Source: Microbacterium sp. Bi121
GTDB lineage: Bacteria > Actinomycetota > Actinomycetes > Actinomycetales > Microbacteriaceae
Assembly (NCBI RefSeq): GCF_918698005.1
Contig: NZ_CAKKLJ010000007.1
Coordinates: 124,001-188,000 of the forward strand
Direction: 5' to 3'
Length of the DNA: 64,000 nt
How positions within the stretch are numbered: position 1 is the stretch's first letter; each line of letters starts with the position of its first letter. Positions 53,139 to 61,083 of the stretch are shown piece by piece. The notes below the pieces were generated by a model. It was not told the DNA's origin and made no database searches. It worked only from the letters and a program-made list of their open reading frames with translations. The position numbers were made by a program, and so were the translations under genes.

Positions 53139-54245
53139 TCACGCAATGAGCGTGCGAGCCAGCGCAGCACCCGCCGCCCGCAGGTGCCGTGCAGGCCCAG
53201 CGAGCGCGGCATCCGACGATCCAGCGAGCTCGGTCAGCGACACCACCGCCGCGAACGGCCCCGTGTCGGCATCCGGGGTGACGCGACCGGCAGCGAGCGC
53301 CGCACGCGCGCCCACGGCATCTCCGAGCCCCGCGACGTACGAGGGGACCTTGCCGTCCCCCGACTGGCCGTCGTACGACCCTTCACCGGTCACGACGACG
53401 TCGGCGCCCTCGAGGGTCCCTGCGAGATCGACCAGGCGCGCGACCTCCTGCGCACCGGACGCCAGCACCGCCCCCCATGCGACGAGCGCGCCGCCGACGC
53501 CTCCCGCAGCGCCGGAGCCCTGGAGGTCCGGATCCAGATCCATCAGCCGAGCGAGCCTGGCCAGCGAGGCATCCACCGCCTTGATGTCGGATTGCGCGGT
53601 CAGACCCTTCTGCGGCCCGAACACCGCGGCTGCACCGCGGTGGCCGGTCAACGGATTGGTCACGTCCGTGAGGACGAGAGTGTCCGGTGCCGCGCGCAGT
53701 GCAGTGACGTCCACCTCAGCGATGTCCGCGAGGCCCCGGGCACCAGGCTCGACCGGTGCCCCATCGCTGTCGAGGAATCGCGCACCGAGCGCGGTGAGCA
53801 TGCCGGTGCCGCCGTCGGTCGAGGCGCTGGAACCGATCCCCAGCACGAGCCGCGAGACACCATGATCGAGGGCAGCGGCGATCGCCTGCCCGAACCCCGA
53901 GCTGTCGGCTTCGAACGGGCGCAGTTCATCGAGCAGCTCGATCCCCGACGTCGAGGCGAGATCGATCACCCCCGTACCGTGCGGAGCATCCGACGTCGGC
54001 GGCAGCAGCAGCCACGCCGTCTGCACGGGGACGCCGGCCGGACCATCCACGGTCACCGGCATCCGCTCCGACCCGGTCACGGCGGCTGCGAACGCCTCGA
54101 CGGTGCCCTCGCCGCCGTCCGCCATCGGACGCAGCACGATGTGGGCCGTCGGATCCACCGACGTCCAGCCGTCGGCGAGGGCCGCAGCGGCGTCGGCCGC
54201 CGTGATCGAGCCCTTGAAGCTGTCCGGCGCGAACACGACCCTCAT
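53139..54245 (-). CDS. Glycerate kinase (GK-1 family)
   Basis: 368 residues. Begins VVFAPDSFKGSITAADAA, the signature of GarK/GlxK-type glycerate 2-kinases; GGEGTVEAF and GIGGSAST-like GIGSSASTDGGTGML follow. Phosphorylates D-glycerate with ATP to 2- or 3-phosphoglycerate. Its start overlaps the stop of the upstream LacI gene by 4 nt (ATGA), so the two form an operon. Glycerate arises from glyoxylate via tartronate semialdehyde or from sugar acids; the adjacent sugar-oxidising operon is a possible source, which is inference. Confidence 0.92.
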   Translation of the reverse strand: MRVVFAPDSFKGSITAADAAAALADGWTSVDPTAHIVLRPMADGGEGTVEAFAAAVTGSERMPVTVDGPAGVPVQTAWLLLPPTSDAPHGTGVIDLASTSGIELLDELRPFEADSSGFGQAIAAALDHGVSRLVLGIGSSASTDGGTGMLTALGARFLDSDGAPVEPGARGLADIAEVDVTALRAAPDTLVLTDVTNPLTGHRGAAAVFGPQKGLTAQSDIKAVDASLARLARLMDLDPDLQGSGAAGGVGGALVAWGAVLASGAQEVARLVDLAGTLEGADVVVTGEGSYDGQSGDGKVPSYVAGLGDAVGARAALAAGRVTPDADTGPFAAVVSLTELAGSSDAALAGPARHLRAAGAALARTLIA

Positions 54246-55273
54246 GCCGCGCGTCCCGGTGTCGAGTCGCGGACGACGATCTGCAGCGGAAGCGGCTCAG
54301 CCGTCCAATCGTCATCGACCGTCGCCCGGAACGCCTGGTACCCGACATCGCTGAGCGGCACGCGCACGGTCGTCAGCTGGGGCGTCACGTCTCCGCTCGA
54401 TGGCACATCGTCGAACCCGCACACCGCGATGTCCTCGCCGATCGCGCGGCCCGCGTCCCTGATCGCCGACATCGCGCCGATCGCGACCACATCGCTCATC
54501 CCGAAGACGAGCGTGCCAGGGTCCACACCGGCGCGCAGCGCGCGCGCCATCGACTCGTAGCCGGACTCCCGCTGGAAGTCGCCCCGTTCGATCCGCTCCA
54601 CGACACCGCCGTCGGCCTCGAAGCCCTCGGTGAAGCCGCGGACGCGATCGTCCGAGGTCAGCACGCCGTCGGCCGCCGCGAGCACGACCGCCGATCGGTA
54701 ACCCAGGGCAGCCATCTCCGCACCCAGCATCCTGGCGCCCTTCGCGTTGTCGATGCTCACCGTCCGTTCGCCGGCGACGCTGCTGCCGAACGTGACGACA
54801 CGGCCGCCGAGGGCCTCGAACGCACGGATCTCTTCGGCCGTCGCGCTCTCCTCACCGCCACGGGATGCCGCGAGGATGAGCCCGCGCGGACGCTGCCCAC
54901 GCAGCGTCCTGACGATCTCGCGCTCCCGCGCCGCATCGCGCTCGGTGACCGCGATCGTCACGATCAGTCCGCGTTCATCCGCTCCGCGGGCGACACCGGA
55001 GGCGATGAGACCGAAGTACGGGTCGGCGATGTCTGCGACGAGCAGAGCGATCACGGCCGAGGTGCCCCGAGCCGTGGCCTGGGCCGAGGCGTTCGCGGTG
55101 TACCCGAGCTTCTCCGCCGCGCCCTCCACCCGCTCACGGAACGATTCGGCGACCTTGCGCGCGGAGCCGTTCAGGACTCGAGAGGCGGTGGCCAGCGAGA
55201 CCCCGGCCTCGCGTGCGACGTCGTGAAGAGTCGGCGCCGACCCCCGACCCGCTCTGGTCGGCTGAGATGTCAT
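54242..55273 (-). CDS. LacI-family transcriptional regulator, co-transcribed with glycerate kinase
   Basis: 343 residues. Helix-turn-helix TLHDVAREAGVSLATASRVL with hinge, then a sugar-binding-type effector domain with VIALLVADIADPYFGLIASG and VCGFDDVPSS. ATG 55273 is preceded by TAGGCT (7 nt) without Shine-Dalgarno, so the mRNA is leaderless. It shares an operon with the kinase and lies directly downstream of the Gfo/Idh-DUF993-epimerase operon. Likely sites: the sequences at 53028 or 58585, both with the AAGCG core. Confidence 0.88.
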   Translation of the reverse strand: MTSQPTRAGRGSAPTLHDVAREAGVSLATASRVLNGSARKVAESFRERVEGAAEKLGYTANASAQATARGTSAVIALLVADIADPYFGLIASGVARGADERGLIVTIAVTERDAAREREIVRTLRGQRPRGLILAASRGGEESATAEEIRAFEALGGRVVTFGSSVAGERTVSIDNAKGARMLGAEMAALGYRSAVVLAAADGVLTSDDRVRGFTEGFEADGGVVERIERGDFQRESGYESMARALRAGVDPGTLVFGMSDVVAIGAMSAIRDAGRAIGEDIAVCGFDDVPSSGDVTPQLTTVRVPLSDVGYQAFRATVDDDWTAEPLPLQIVVRDSTPGRAA

Positions 55274-55280
55274 GGATCAG

Positions 55281-55286
55281 AGCCTA
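55281..55286 (-). promoter_or_regulatory. -10 box TAGGCT for a leaderless mRNA
   Basis: On the minus strand TAGGCT ends 7 nt before the ATG at 55273. Confidence 0.55.
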
Positions 55287-55338
55287 CTGTCCGCGTTTTC
55301 GGATTCGCGCAGGCGCCCGTCCGCGCGCAGCGCGCGCA

Positions 55339-56202
55339 TCACAGGTGCGGTGCGACAGCGGAACTGAACCCGGCCGCTGTACGCCGCACCGCCTCGAGCG
55401 GATCGGTGGCCCAGATCTGCTCGTTGAAGATCTCGACCTCGATGTCGCCGGTGTATCCGGCATCCACGACCGCACGGGTGAGCGATTCGAAGTCGATGAC
55501 CCCGTCGCCCGGATAGTGGCGCCCCAGCAGCACGTCCGCGGGGAGCGGTGTCTTCCAGTCGCACACCTGATAGGTCGCCAGGCGCCCTTCTCGGCCGGCG
55601 CGGGCGATCTGGGTCAGGACGTCCGGATCCCAGAAGATGTGGAACGTGTCGACGGTCGCCCCGACCGCTTTCGCGTCGAAGTCGCCGGCGATGTCGAGCG
55701 CCTGACCGAGCGTGGACACGACGCAGCGATCGGAGACGTACATCGGATGCAGCGGCTCGATCGCCAGCGTGACCCCGGCGGCGAGCGCGTCGGGGACCAG
55801 CTCGCCGATCGCATCGCGGACGCGCTCGCGCGCACCTGCGAGATCGCGCGATCCCTCTGGCAGACCGCCGGCGACGAGCACGAGAATGGCGGTGGAGCCG
55901 TCGGCCCCTGCGGCGGCGAGCGCGGCGGTCTCCTCGATCGCACGCCTGTTGTCGTCGAGCGCCTTCTGGCGATCGGGCCCGTCGGGGATCGTGAAGAATC
56001 CGCCGCGGCAGTGCGTGGTGAACCGCAGCCCCGAGTCGGTGAGCATGCGCGCAGCCACGTCGAGGCCGACCTCGTTCACAGGCTCGCGCCAGAGCCCGAT
56101 CGCCTCGACGCCCGCCTCGGCGGTCACCCTCAGGGCGGTCTCGAGATCGGCATGCTTGATGGTCGCCTGGTTGATCGAGAGGCGCGGGTGCGGGGCGGTC
56201 AT
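55339..56202 (-). CDS. Sugar phosphate isomerase/epimerase (AP endonuclease 2-type TIM barrel)
   Basis: 287 residues of the xylose-isomerase-like TIM-barrel family (IolE/IolI/tagatose-epimerase-like): ADLETALRVTAEAGVEAIGL at the start, IEPLHPMYVSDR, KAVGATVDTFHIFWDPD, and the C-terminal YTGDIEVEIFNEQIW with a metal-ligand glutamate. It probably epimerises or isomerises a (keto-)sugar. The start overlaps the stop of DUF993 by 4 nt. Last gene of the Gfo/Idh-DUF993-epimerase operon. Confidence 0.85.
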   Translation of the reverse strand: MTAPHPRLSINQATIKHADLETALRVTAEAGVEAIGLWREPVNEVGLDVAARMLTDSGLRFTTHCRGGFFTIPDGPDRQKALDDNRRAIEETAALAAAGADGSTAILVLVAGGLPEGSRDLAGARERVRDAIGELVPDALAAGVTLAIEPLHPMYVSDRCVVSTLGQALDIAGDFDAKAVGATVDTFHIFWDPDVLTQIARAGREGRLATYQVCDWKTPLPADVLLGRHYPGDGVIDFESLTRAVVDAGYTGDIEVEIFNEQIWATDPLEAVRRTAAGFSSAVAPHL

Positions 56203-57383
56203 GCGTCCAGCCTTCCTGTTTCGATGCCGTTCAGTCGCAGCATCCCGTGCCAGCGCTGAAGGGCCAGCTCCGGCTTCTCCAGCGCCAGTGACGTGTTGGC
56301 GAGCTCGACGATCCTGCTCAGATGAGGCAGGCTGCGCGCCGAGTGCAATCCCCCGACCATCTGGAATGCGGGCTGGTGGCCGTTCAGCCAGGACAGGAAC
56401 GCGACGCCCGTCTTGTAGTAGAAGGTCGGAGCGGCGAACACCTGACGGCTGAGCTCTTCGGTCGGGCCGAGAATGCGCTCGTAGGCGGCCTGGTCACCGG
56501 CATCCAGCGCCTGAATCGCCGCCGAGGCGACCGGCGTGATCGCGGCGAACGCGCCGAGCAGCGCGTCGGAGTACGACCGCTCCCCCACGCCGGAATCGCC
56601 GATCAGCGAGACGTAATTGAAGTCGTCGCCCGTGAACATGCGCACGCTCTCGGGGAGGCGCTCGCGAACCGAGATCTCGCTCTCGGCGTTCAACAGGCTC
56701 ATCTTCACGCCGGCGACCTTGTCGACGCTCTCGGCGATGACGTCGAGCAGCACGCCGGAGGCCGTCTGCCAGTCGGATGCTCCGAAGTAGCCCTCGAGTT
56801 CCGGATCGAAGGCCGTACCGAGCCAGTGCAGCACGACGGGCACGGTGGCGCTGGCGAGCACCTCGCGATAGACGCGGCGGTAGTCGTCCGCGCTCGTCGC
56901 GACACGAGCGAGGTGCCGGGAGGCCATCAGCACGGGGCCGGCGCCCTGCTCCTCGGCGAAGTGCAGCTGCTGCTTGTAGGCGTCGATCACCTCGTCGAGG
57001 GTGATGCGGTCATCGTCGACATGGTCGGTGTTGACGCCCACGACCACCGAGCCGCCCTCCTCGCGGGCGACCTGCGCGCTGCGCGAGATGAGCTCACGGG
57101 TCGCCGCGGCATCCAGACCCATGTTGCGCTGCGCGGTATCCATGGCGTCGGCGACGCCGAGACCCCATGAGTAGGCGTTGCGGCGGAACGCGAGCGTGGC
57201 ATCCCAGTCGATGTCGGCCGGCTGCCCCGGCGTGTTGTCGGCGTGCACGCGGGGGACGACGTGCGCCGCCGCATAGGCGACGCGACTCCGCAGCGGCGAG
57301 GTCGGCCGAGTGTAGGCGCCGGTCTCGTTCAGCGGAGCATCCGACAGCTCACCGTCGGCGGAGATGAGACGAAGCGTGCTCAT
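56199..57383 (-). CDS. DUF993-family (dihydrodipicolinate-synthase-like) protein
   Basis: 394 residues matching DUF993, a family of TIM-barrel proteins distantly related to class I aldolases. K227 in VDKVAGVKMSL is at the place of the Schiff-base lysine of the DHDPS/NAL superfamily (inferred). It has RSRVAYAAAHVVPR and VPVVLHWLGTAFDPEL. If it is an aldolase, it would cleave a sugar acid or ketose formed by its neighbours; no reaction is known for the family. Lies 3 nt after the Gfo/Idh gene, overlapping the epimerase gene. Confidence 0.82.
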   Translation of the reverse strand: MSTLRLISADGELSDAPLNETGAYTRPTSPLRSRVAYAAAHVVPRVHADNTPGQPADIDWDATLAFRRNAYSWGLGVADAMDTAQRNMGLDAAATRELISRSAQVAREEGGSVVVGVNTDHVDDDRITLDEVIDAYKQQLHFAEEQGAGPVLMASRHLARVATSADDYRRVYREVLASATVPVVLHWLGTAFDPELEGYFGASDWQTASGVLLDVIAESVDKVAGVKMSLLNAESEISVRERLPESVRMFTGDDFNYVSLIGDSGVGERSYSDALLGAFAAITPVASAAIQALDAGDQAAYERILGPTEELSRQVFAAPTFYYKTGVAFLSWLNGHQPAFQMVGGLHSARSLPHLSRIVELANTSLALEKPELALQRWHGMLRLNGIETGRLDA

Positions 57384-57386
57384 CGA

Positions 57387-58550
57387 TCAGTCCAGGCTCA
57401 GCGCGTCGAGAACGATCTTGCGGCCCTCGGCGCTCGAGGCGAGTCCCGCCTCGGCGAACTGCACGCCCTTGGCACCGGCGAGCAGGTCGAAGGCGTACTC
57501 GGTGCCTTCCACGTAAGAGGCGAGGTACTCCTCCCACTGCTGGCGGAAGCCGTTGAGGAAGACGTCATTGGTCGGGACGTCCTGCCAGTCGTCGTCGTAG
57601 TCGTGGCTGTCCTCGAGGTCGGGATTCCACACCGGCTTGGGAGTGGCATTGCGAGGCTGGATCTTGGCCCCGAAGAGGCCGACCACGGCGGACCCGTGCG
57701 TGCCGTCGACCTGGAACTCGACGAGCTCGTCGCGGTTCACCCGGACGGTCCACGACGAGTTGATCTCGGCGACGATACCGCCTTCGAGCTCGAAGATGCC
57801 GTATGCGGCGTCCTCGGCCGTGGCGGTGTACTTCTCGCCCTTCTCGTCCCAGCGCTCCGGGATGTGCGTCGCGGCCTGCGCGTAGACGCTCTTCACCTCG
57901 CCGAACAGATTCTCGAGCACGTAGTTCCAGTGCGGGAACATGTCGCTGATGATTCCGCCGCCGTCCTCGGTGCGGTAGTTCCAGCTCGGACGCTGGGCTG
58001 GTTGCCAGTCGCCCTCGAACACCCAGTATCCGAACTCGCCGCGGACGGAGAGGATGCGACCGAAGAATCCGGAGTCGATCAGGCGCTTGAGCTTCTGCAG
58101 CCCGGGAAGGTACAGCTTGTCGTGCACGACGCCGGTCTTGACACCGGCATCCTTCGCGAGGCGGGCCAACTCGAGCGCCTCCTCGAGCGACTCCGCCGTG
58201 GGCTTCTCGGTGTAGATCGCCTTGCCGGCGGCGATCGCCCTGCGGATGGCGGAAGCCCGGGCCTTGGTGACCAGGAAGTCGGCGTAGATCTCCCACTGCG
58301 GGTCGGCGAGCGCCGCGTCGAGGTCGGTGGTGTAGTCGGCGATGTCGTGCTGAGCGGCGAGTTCTGCGAGCTTCTGCTCGCTGCGACCGACGAGGATCGG
58401 TTTCACGGTGACCTTGGTGCCGTCGGAGAGTTCGATCCCTCCCTCATCGCGGATGGCGAGGATCGAACGGACCAGGTGCTGCCGGTAGCCCATGCGCCCG
58501 GAGACGCCGTTCATGATGATGCCGATCTCGCGGGTCGTCGCCTGTGACAT
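57387..58550 (-). CDS. Gfo/Idh/MocA-family oxidoreductase
   Basis: 387 residues. N-terminal NAD(P)-binding Rossmann fold with IIMNGVSGRMGYRQ, then ADFLVTKARASAIRRAIA and YTEKPTAESLEEAL, where the EKP motif lysine is expected to be catalytic. C-terminal alpha/beta substrate domain. Members oxidise sugars or polyols at a ring carbon, often to 3-keto sugars. ATG 58550 is chosen; the additional upstream 19 codons are not supported. First gene of the operon, 35 bp after a LacI-type operator (58585-58600) and directly downstream of a LacI gene on the same strand. Confidence 0.88.
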   Translation of the reverse strand: MSQATTREIGIIMNGVSGRMGYRQHLVRSILAIRDEGGIELSDGTKVTVKPILVGRSEQKLAELAAQHDIADYTTDLDAALADPQWEIYADFLVTKARASAIRRAIAAGKAIYTEKPTAESLEEALELARLAKDAGVKTGVVHDKLYLPGLQKLKRLIDSGFFGRILSVRGEFGYWVFEGDWQPAQRPSWNYRTEDGGGIISDMFPHWNYVLENLFGEVKSVYAQAATHIPERWDEKGEKYTATAEDAAYGIFELEGGIVAEINSSWTVRVNRDELVEFQVDGTHGSAVVGLFGAKIQPRNATPKPVWNPDLEDSHDYDDDWQDVPTNDVFLNGFRQQWEEYLASYVEGTEYAFDLLAGAKGVQFAEAGLASSAEGRKIVLDALSLD

Positions 58551-58584
58551 GTGTGATCCGTTCTGTCTGTCTACCGTCGTTGGT

Positions 58585-58600
58585 GGGTAAGCGCTTTCCC
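58585..58600. promoter_or_regulatory. LacI-type operator upstream of the Gfo/Idh-DUF993 operon
   Basis: GGGTAAGCGCTTTCCC: arms GGG and CCC around the palindromic AAGCGCTT, with one asymmetric base. It lies 35 bp before the oxidoreductase start and after the LacI gene. Confidence 0.8.
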
Positions 58601-58689
58601 GTATCATTGCACGACATCAGGATGAAGGCAACCGGAGGGCGACGAGGACGTCGGCCACCCTGACGGCCTTGCAGCCGCAGGGGTGGCGC

Positions 58690-59757
58690 CTACGCGCGCT
58701 TGGTGCTGAGTCGCTCGATCAGGCGCGTGGCGACGAGGCGCGGGTCGGATGCCGTCGTGGCAGTGGTGTGGACCGATCCCCCGCCTTCGACCGCACCGCC
58801 GCCCTCGATGTCGGCGATGAGTGTCGAGACGGCCGCCTCGGCCAGAACGGTGAAGTCCTGCTGGATCGTCGTGAGCGGCGGGCGGTAGTTCGCGGCATCC
58901 GGCACGTCATCGAAGCCGACGACGCTCACGTCGTCCGGCACCGCGCGGCCACGGTCGGCGAAGCCGCGGATGAGACCGAGCGCCATCTGATCGTTCGCGA
59001 CGAAGACCGCGGTCGCACCCTCGAGCAGCGCGGCCGCGGCGTGGCCGGATTCCGAAGACCAGTCGCCCCGCGCGACCCGCGGCACCTCGGCACCTGCCGC
59101 AGTCAGCGCAGCGCGCCACCCGCGCTCGCGCTCGACGGCGGCGAACGAGTCGGCCGGGCCGGCCACGTGATGCACTGTGGCGTGCCCGAGCCTCAGCAGA
59201 TGCTCAGTCGCGGCGACTGCGCCACCCGCATGATCGCTGCGCACGCCCCGGAACCCCTCTTCGGCGGCAGCGTCCACGAGCACCAGCCGCAGCCCGGCGG
59301 GAAGATCGGCCGCGTGCGTGAGCGCGGACGCCTCATTCAGGACGATCGCCCCGTCGACACCCTGATCCTGCAGACGGGCGAAGGCGTCGGCGACATCCGA
59401 GGACGCGGTCACGACCATGAGGGTGTATCCGCGCCGATCGGCCGCTTCGGCTGCGGCCTGCAGCATCCGGGAGTTGCCGATCGTCGCGAGCGTCGTCGCG
59501 ACGATCCCGAGCATCTGCGAACGACCGGTGCGCAGTGCCCTGGCTGCGCGATGCGGGCGGTATCCGAGCTCGGCCATGGCCTGCTCGACCCGCGCTCGCG
59601 TCGCCGGGTCCACACGAGGGCTGTCATTGACGACGCGGGAGACGGTCTGCCCGGAGACCCCGGCGCGGCCGGCGACCATCGCCATCGACACGCGGCCGGA
59701 CGGAGTGCTGCGGCGCGGCGGTCGCGGCGGCACGAGGCCTGACAGATCGTCGGTCAC
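58690..59757 (-). CDS. LacI-family transcriptional regulator of the Gfo/Idh-DUF993 operon
   Basis: 355 residues: helix-turn-helix MAMVAGRAGVSGQTVSRVVN with the hinge-linked effector domain (RSQMLGIVATTLATIGNSRM and VSVVGFDDVPD). GTG start at 59757, with GGGGGC upstream as a weak ribosome site. It lies immediately upstream of the operator and of the sugar operon on the same strand, the usual arrangement for an autoregulated repressor. Its C-terminus ends with the typical PRLVATRLIERLS. Confidence 0.87.
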   Translation of the reverse strand: MTDDLSGLVPPRPPRRSTPSGRVSMAMVAGRAGVSGQTVSRVVNDSPRVDPATRARVEQAMAELGYRPHRAARALRTGRSQMLGIVATTLATIGNSRMLQAAAEAADRRGYTLMVVTASSDVADAFARLQDQGVDGAIVLNEASALTHAADLPAGLRLVLVDAAAEEGFRGVRSDHAGGAVAATEHLLRLGHATVHHVAGPADSFAAVERERGWRAALTAAGAEVPRVARGDWSSESGHAAAALLEGATAVFVANDQMALGLIRGFADRGRAVPDDVSVVGFDDVPDAANYRPPLTTIQQDFTVLAEAAVSTLIADIEGGGAVEGGGSVHTTATTASDPRLVATRLIERLSTKRA

Positions 59758-59785
59758 CGGCGCCCCCGTTCATCACTTCTTGTCG

Positions 59786-59869
59786 CGCACAACTCCGGAA
59801 TGTTGACGTTATCACTCCGGGACAGCTACCGTGTTTACGTGAACATGGAAGATTCTCCGGAGTTGCGCA
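59786..59869 (+). repeat. In-frame palindromic element, copy C (promoter and 5' end of galT)
   Basis: Left end GCGCACAACTCCGGAATGTT, right end TTCTCCGGAGTTGCGCAC, an inverted match to copies A and B. The distance from AACTCCGG (59791) to CCGGAGTT (ends 59864) is 74 bp, identical to the others. Read in the galT phase the element gives HNSGM...SPELRTT, the same phase as in copies A and B. It contains TTGACG and the galT -10 box TACCGT. Confidence 0.78.
59803..59832 (+). promoter_or_regulatory. galT promoter, leaderless, inside the palindromic element
   Basis: -35 TTGACG (59803-59808), an 18-bp spacer and -10 TACCGT (59827-59832), which ends 6 nt before the GTG at 59839. Confidence 0.6.
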
Positions 59870-61083
59870 CCACTCGACCCGACGCGACCAAGCCCGACGC
59901 GACCAAGCCCGACGCGACCAAGCTCGGCGCGACGAAGCTCGGCGCCGGCGTCATCAAGCGCGCCACGCGCCTCGCGGACGGGCGCGAGCTCATCTACTAC
60001 GACGACCCGGGCACGACCCTCGGCCCGGACCGCTCGGTCGACGCTCGCACGCTGGATCCGCGACCTGGCACAGCGAACATGCGCCTCGACGTGCTCACCG
60101 GCGACTGGATCACGGTCGCCGCGAACCGGCAGAACCGCGTCATGATGCCAGGCGCCGACGCCGATCCGCTCGCACCGCAGTCGCCGACCAACCCTTCCGA
60201 GGTCCCGTCGAACTACGACGTCGCCGTGTTCGAGAACCGCTCCCCCGCGTTCGGCCCCGCTCTTGCTGAGGCCACGGGCGACGAGTCCGCCGCAGCGGAC
60301 GCACCGCGCGGACTCGACGACCTCGCCGCGCTCGATCTCGGCCGCACACGCACCGCCGTCGGCCGATGCGAGGTCGTCTGCTTCAGCCCCGATCACGCAG
60401 GGTCCTTCGGCACCCAGACCGTCACCCGCGCTCGCACGGTCATCGAAGCCTGGGCCGACCGCACCGCGGCGCTCTCGCAGCTGCCGGGGATCGAGCAGAT
60501 CTTCCCGTTCGAGAACCGCGGTGAGGCCATCGGCGTGACGCTGCCGCATCCGCATGGCCAGATCTACGCGTATCCGTATGTCACGCCGCGAACCACGCGG
60601 CTGCTGCAGAGCATCGAGAGCACGGGGGCCGACCTGTTCCAGCGCATCCTCGAGCACGAGCAGAACGATGCCCGTGTCGTCCTCCGCGGCGAGCACTGGA
60701 CGGCGTTCGTGCCCTTCGCCGCTCGCTGGCCGCTCGAGGTCCACCTCATGCCGAACCGTCACGTGCCGGATCTCGCCGAGACCACAGCCGCCGAACGCGA
60801 CGAACTCGCCCCGCTGTACCTGAAGCTGCTGCGCGGCGTCGACGCTCTGTATGACACGCCCACCCCGTACATCGCGGCGTGGCACCAGGCCCCTGTGCAC
60901 GTCGGGCGCGACAGCGTCCGCCTGCACCTGCAGTTGACCAGTCCGCGGCGCGCGGCCGACAAGCTGAAGTTCCTCGCGGGTTCCGAGGCCGCGATGTGGG
61001 CCTGGGCCGCCGAGGTCACCCCCGAGCAGGGAGCCGAGCGACTGCGCGACGCCATCGCCCGCGCCGAGAGCGCCTCCGCATGA
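59839..61083 (+). CDS. galT: Galactose-1-phosphate uridylyltransferase with unusual N-terminal tail
   Basis: 414 residues from GTG 59839. Transfers UMP between UDP-glucose and galactose 1-phosphate in the Leloir pathway. The active site is H237-P-H239 in LPHPHGQ, with the nucleophile H239; the upstream FSPDHAGSFG and the C-terminal AWHQAPVHVGRDSVRLHLQL are typical. The ordinary start of the fold is near GAGVIKRATRL; before it lies a tail of about 35 residues, made from part of a palindromic element followed by DATKP-type repeats. ATG 59800 is a possible longer start, but the TACCGT box ends 6 nt before the GTG. Overlaps galK by 4 nt (ATGA). Confidence 0.93.
   Translation: MNMEDSPELRTTRPDATKPDATKPDATKLGATKLGAGVIKRATRLADGRELIYYDDPGTTLGPDRSVDARTLDPRPGTANMRLDVLTGDWITVAANRQNRVMMPGADADPLAPQSPTNPSEVPSNYDVAVFENRSPAFGPALAEATGDESAAADAPRGLDDLAALDLGRTRTAVGRCEVVCFSPDHAGSFGTQTVTRARTVIEAWADRTAALSQLPGIEQIFPFENRGEAIGVTLPHPHGQIYAYPYVTPRTTRLLQSIESTGADLFQRILEHEQNDARVVLRGEHWTAFVPFAARWPLEVHLMPNRHVPDLAETTAAERDELAPLYLKLLRGVDALYDTPTPYIAAWHQAPVHVGRDSVRLHLQLTSPRRAADKLKFLAGSEAAMWAWAAEVTPEQGAERLRDAIARAESASA
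59881..59940 (+). repeat. 15-bp minisatellite in the GalT N-terminus
   Basis: Four 15-bp units in a row: GACGCGACCAAGCCC twice, then GACGCGACCAAGCTC and GGCGCGACGAAGCTC. They encode DATKP, DATKP, DATKL and GATKL. The region is directly behind the palindromic element and before the conserved GalT fold. Confidence 0.85.
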
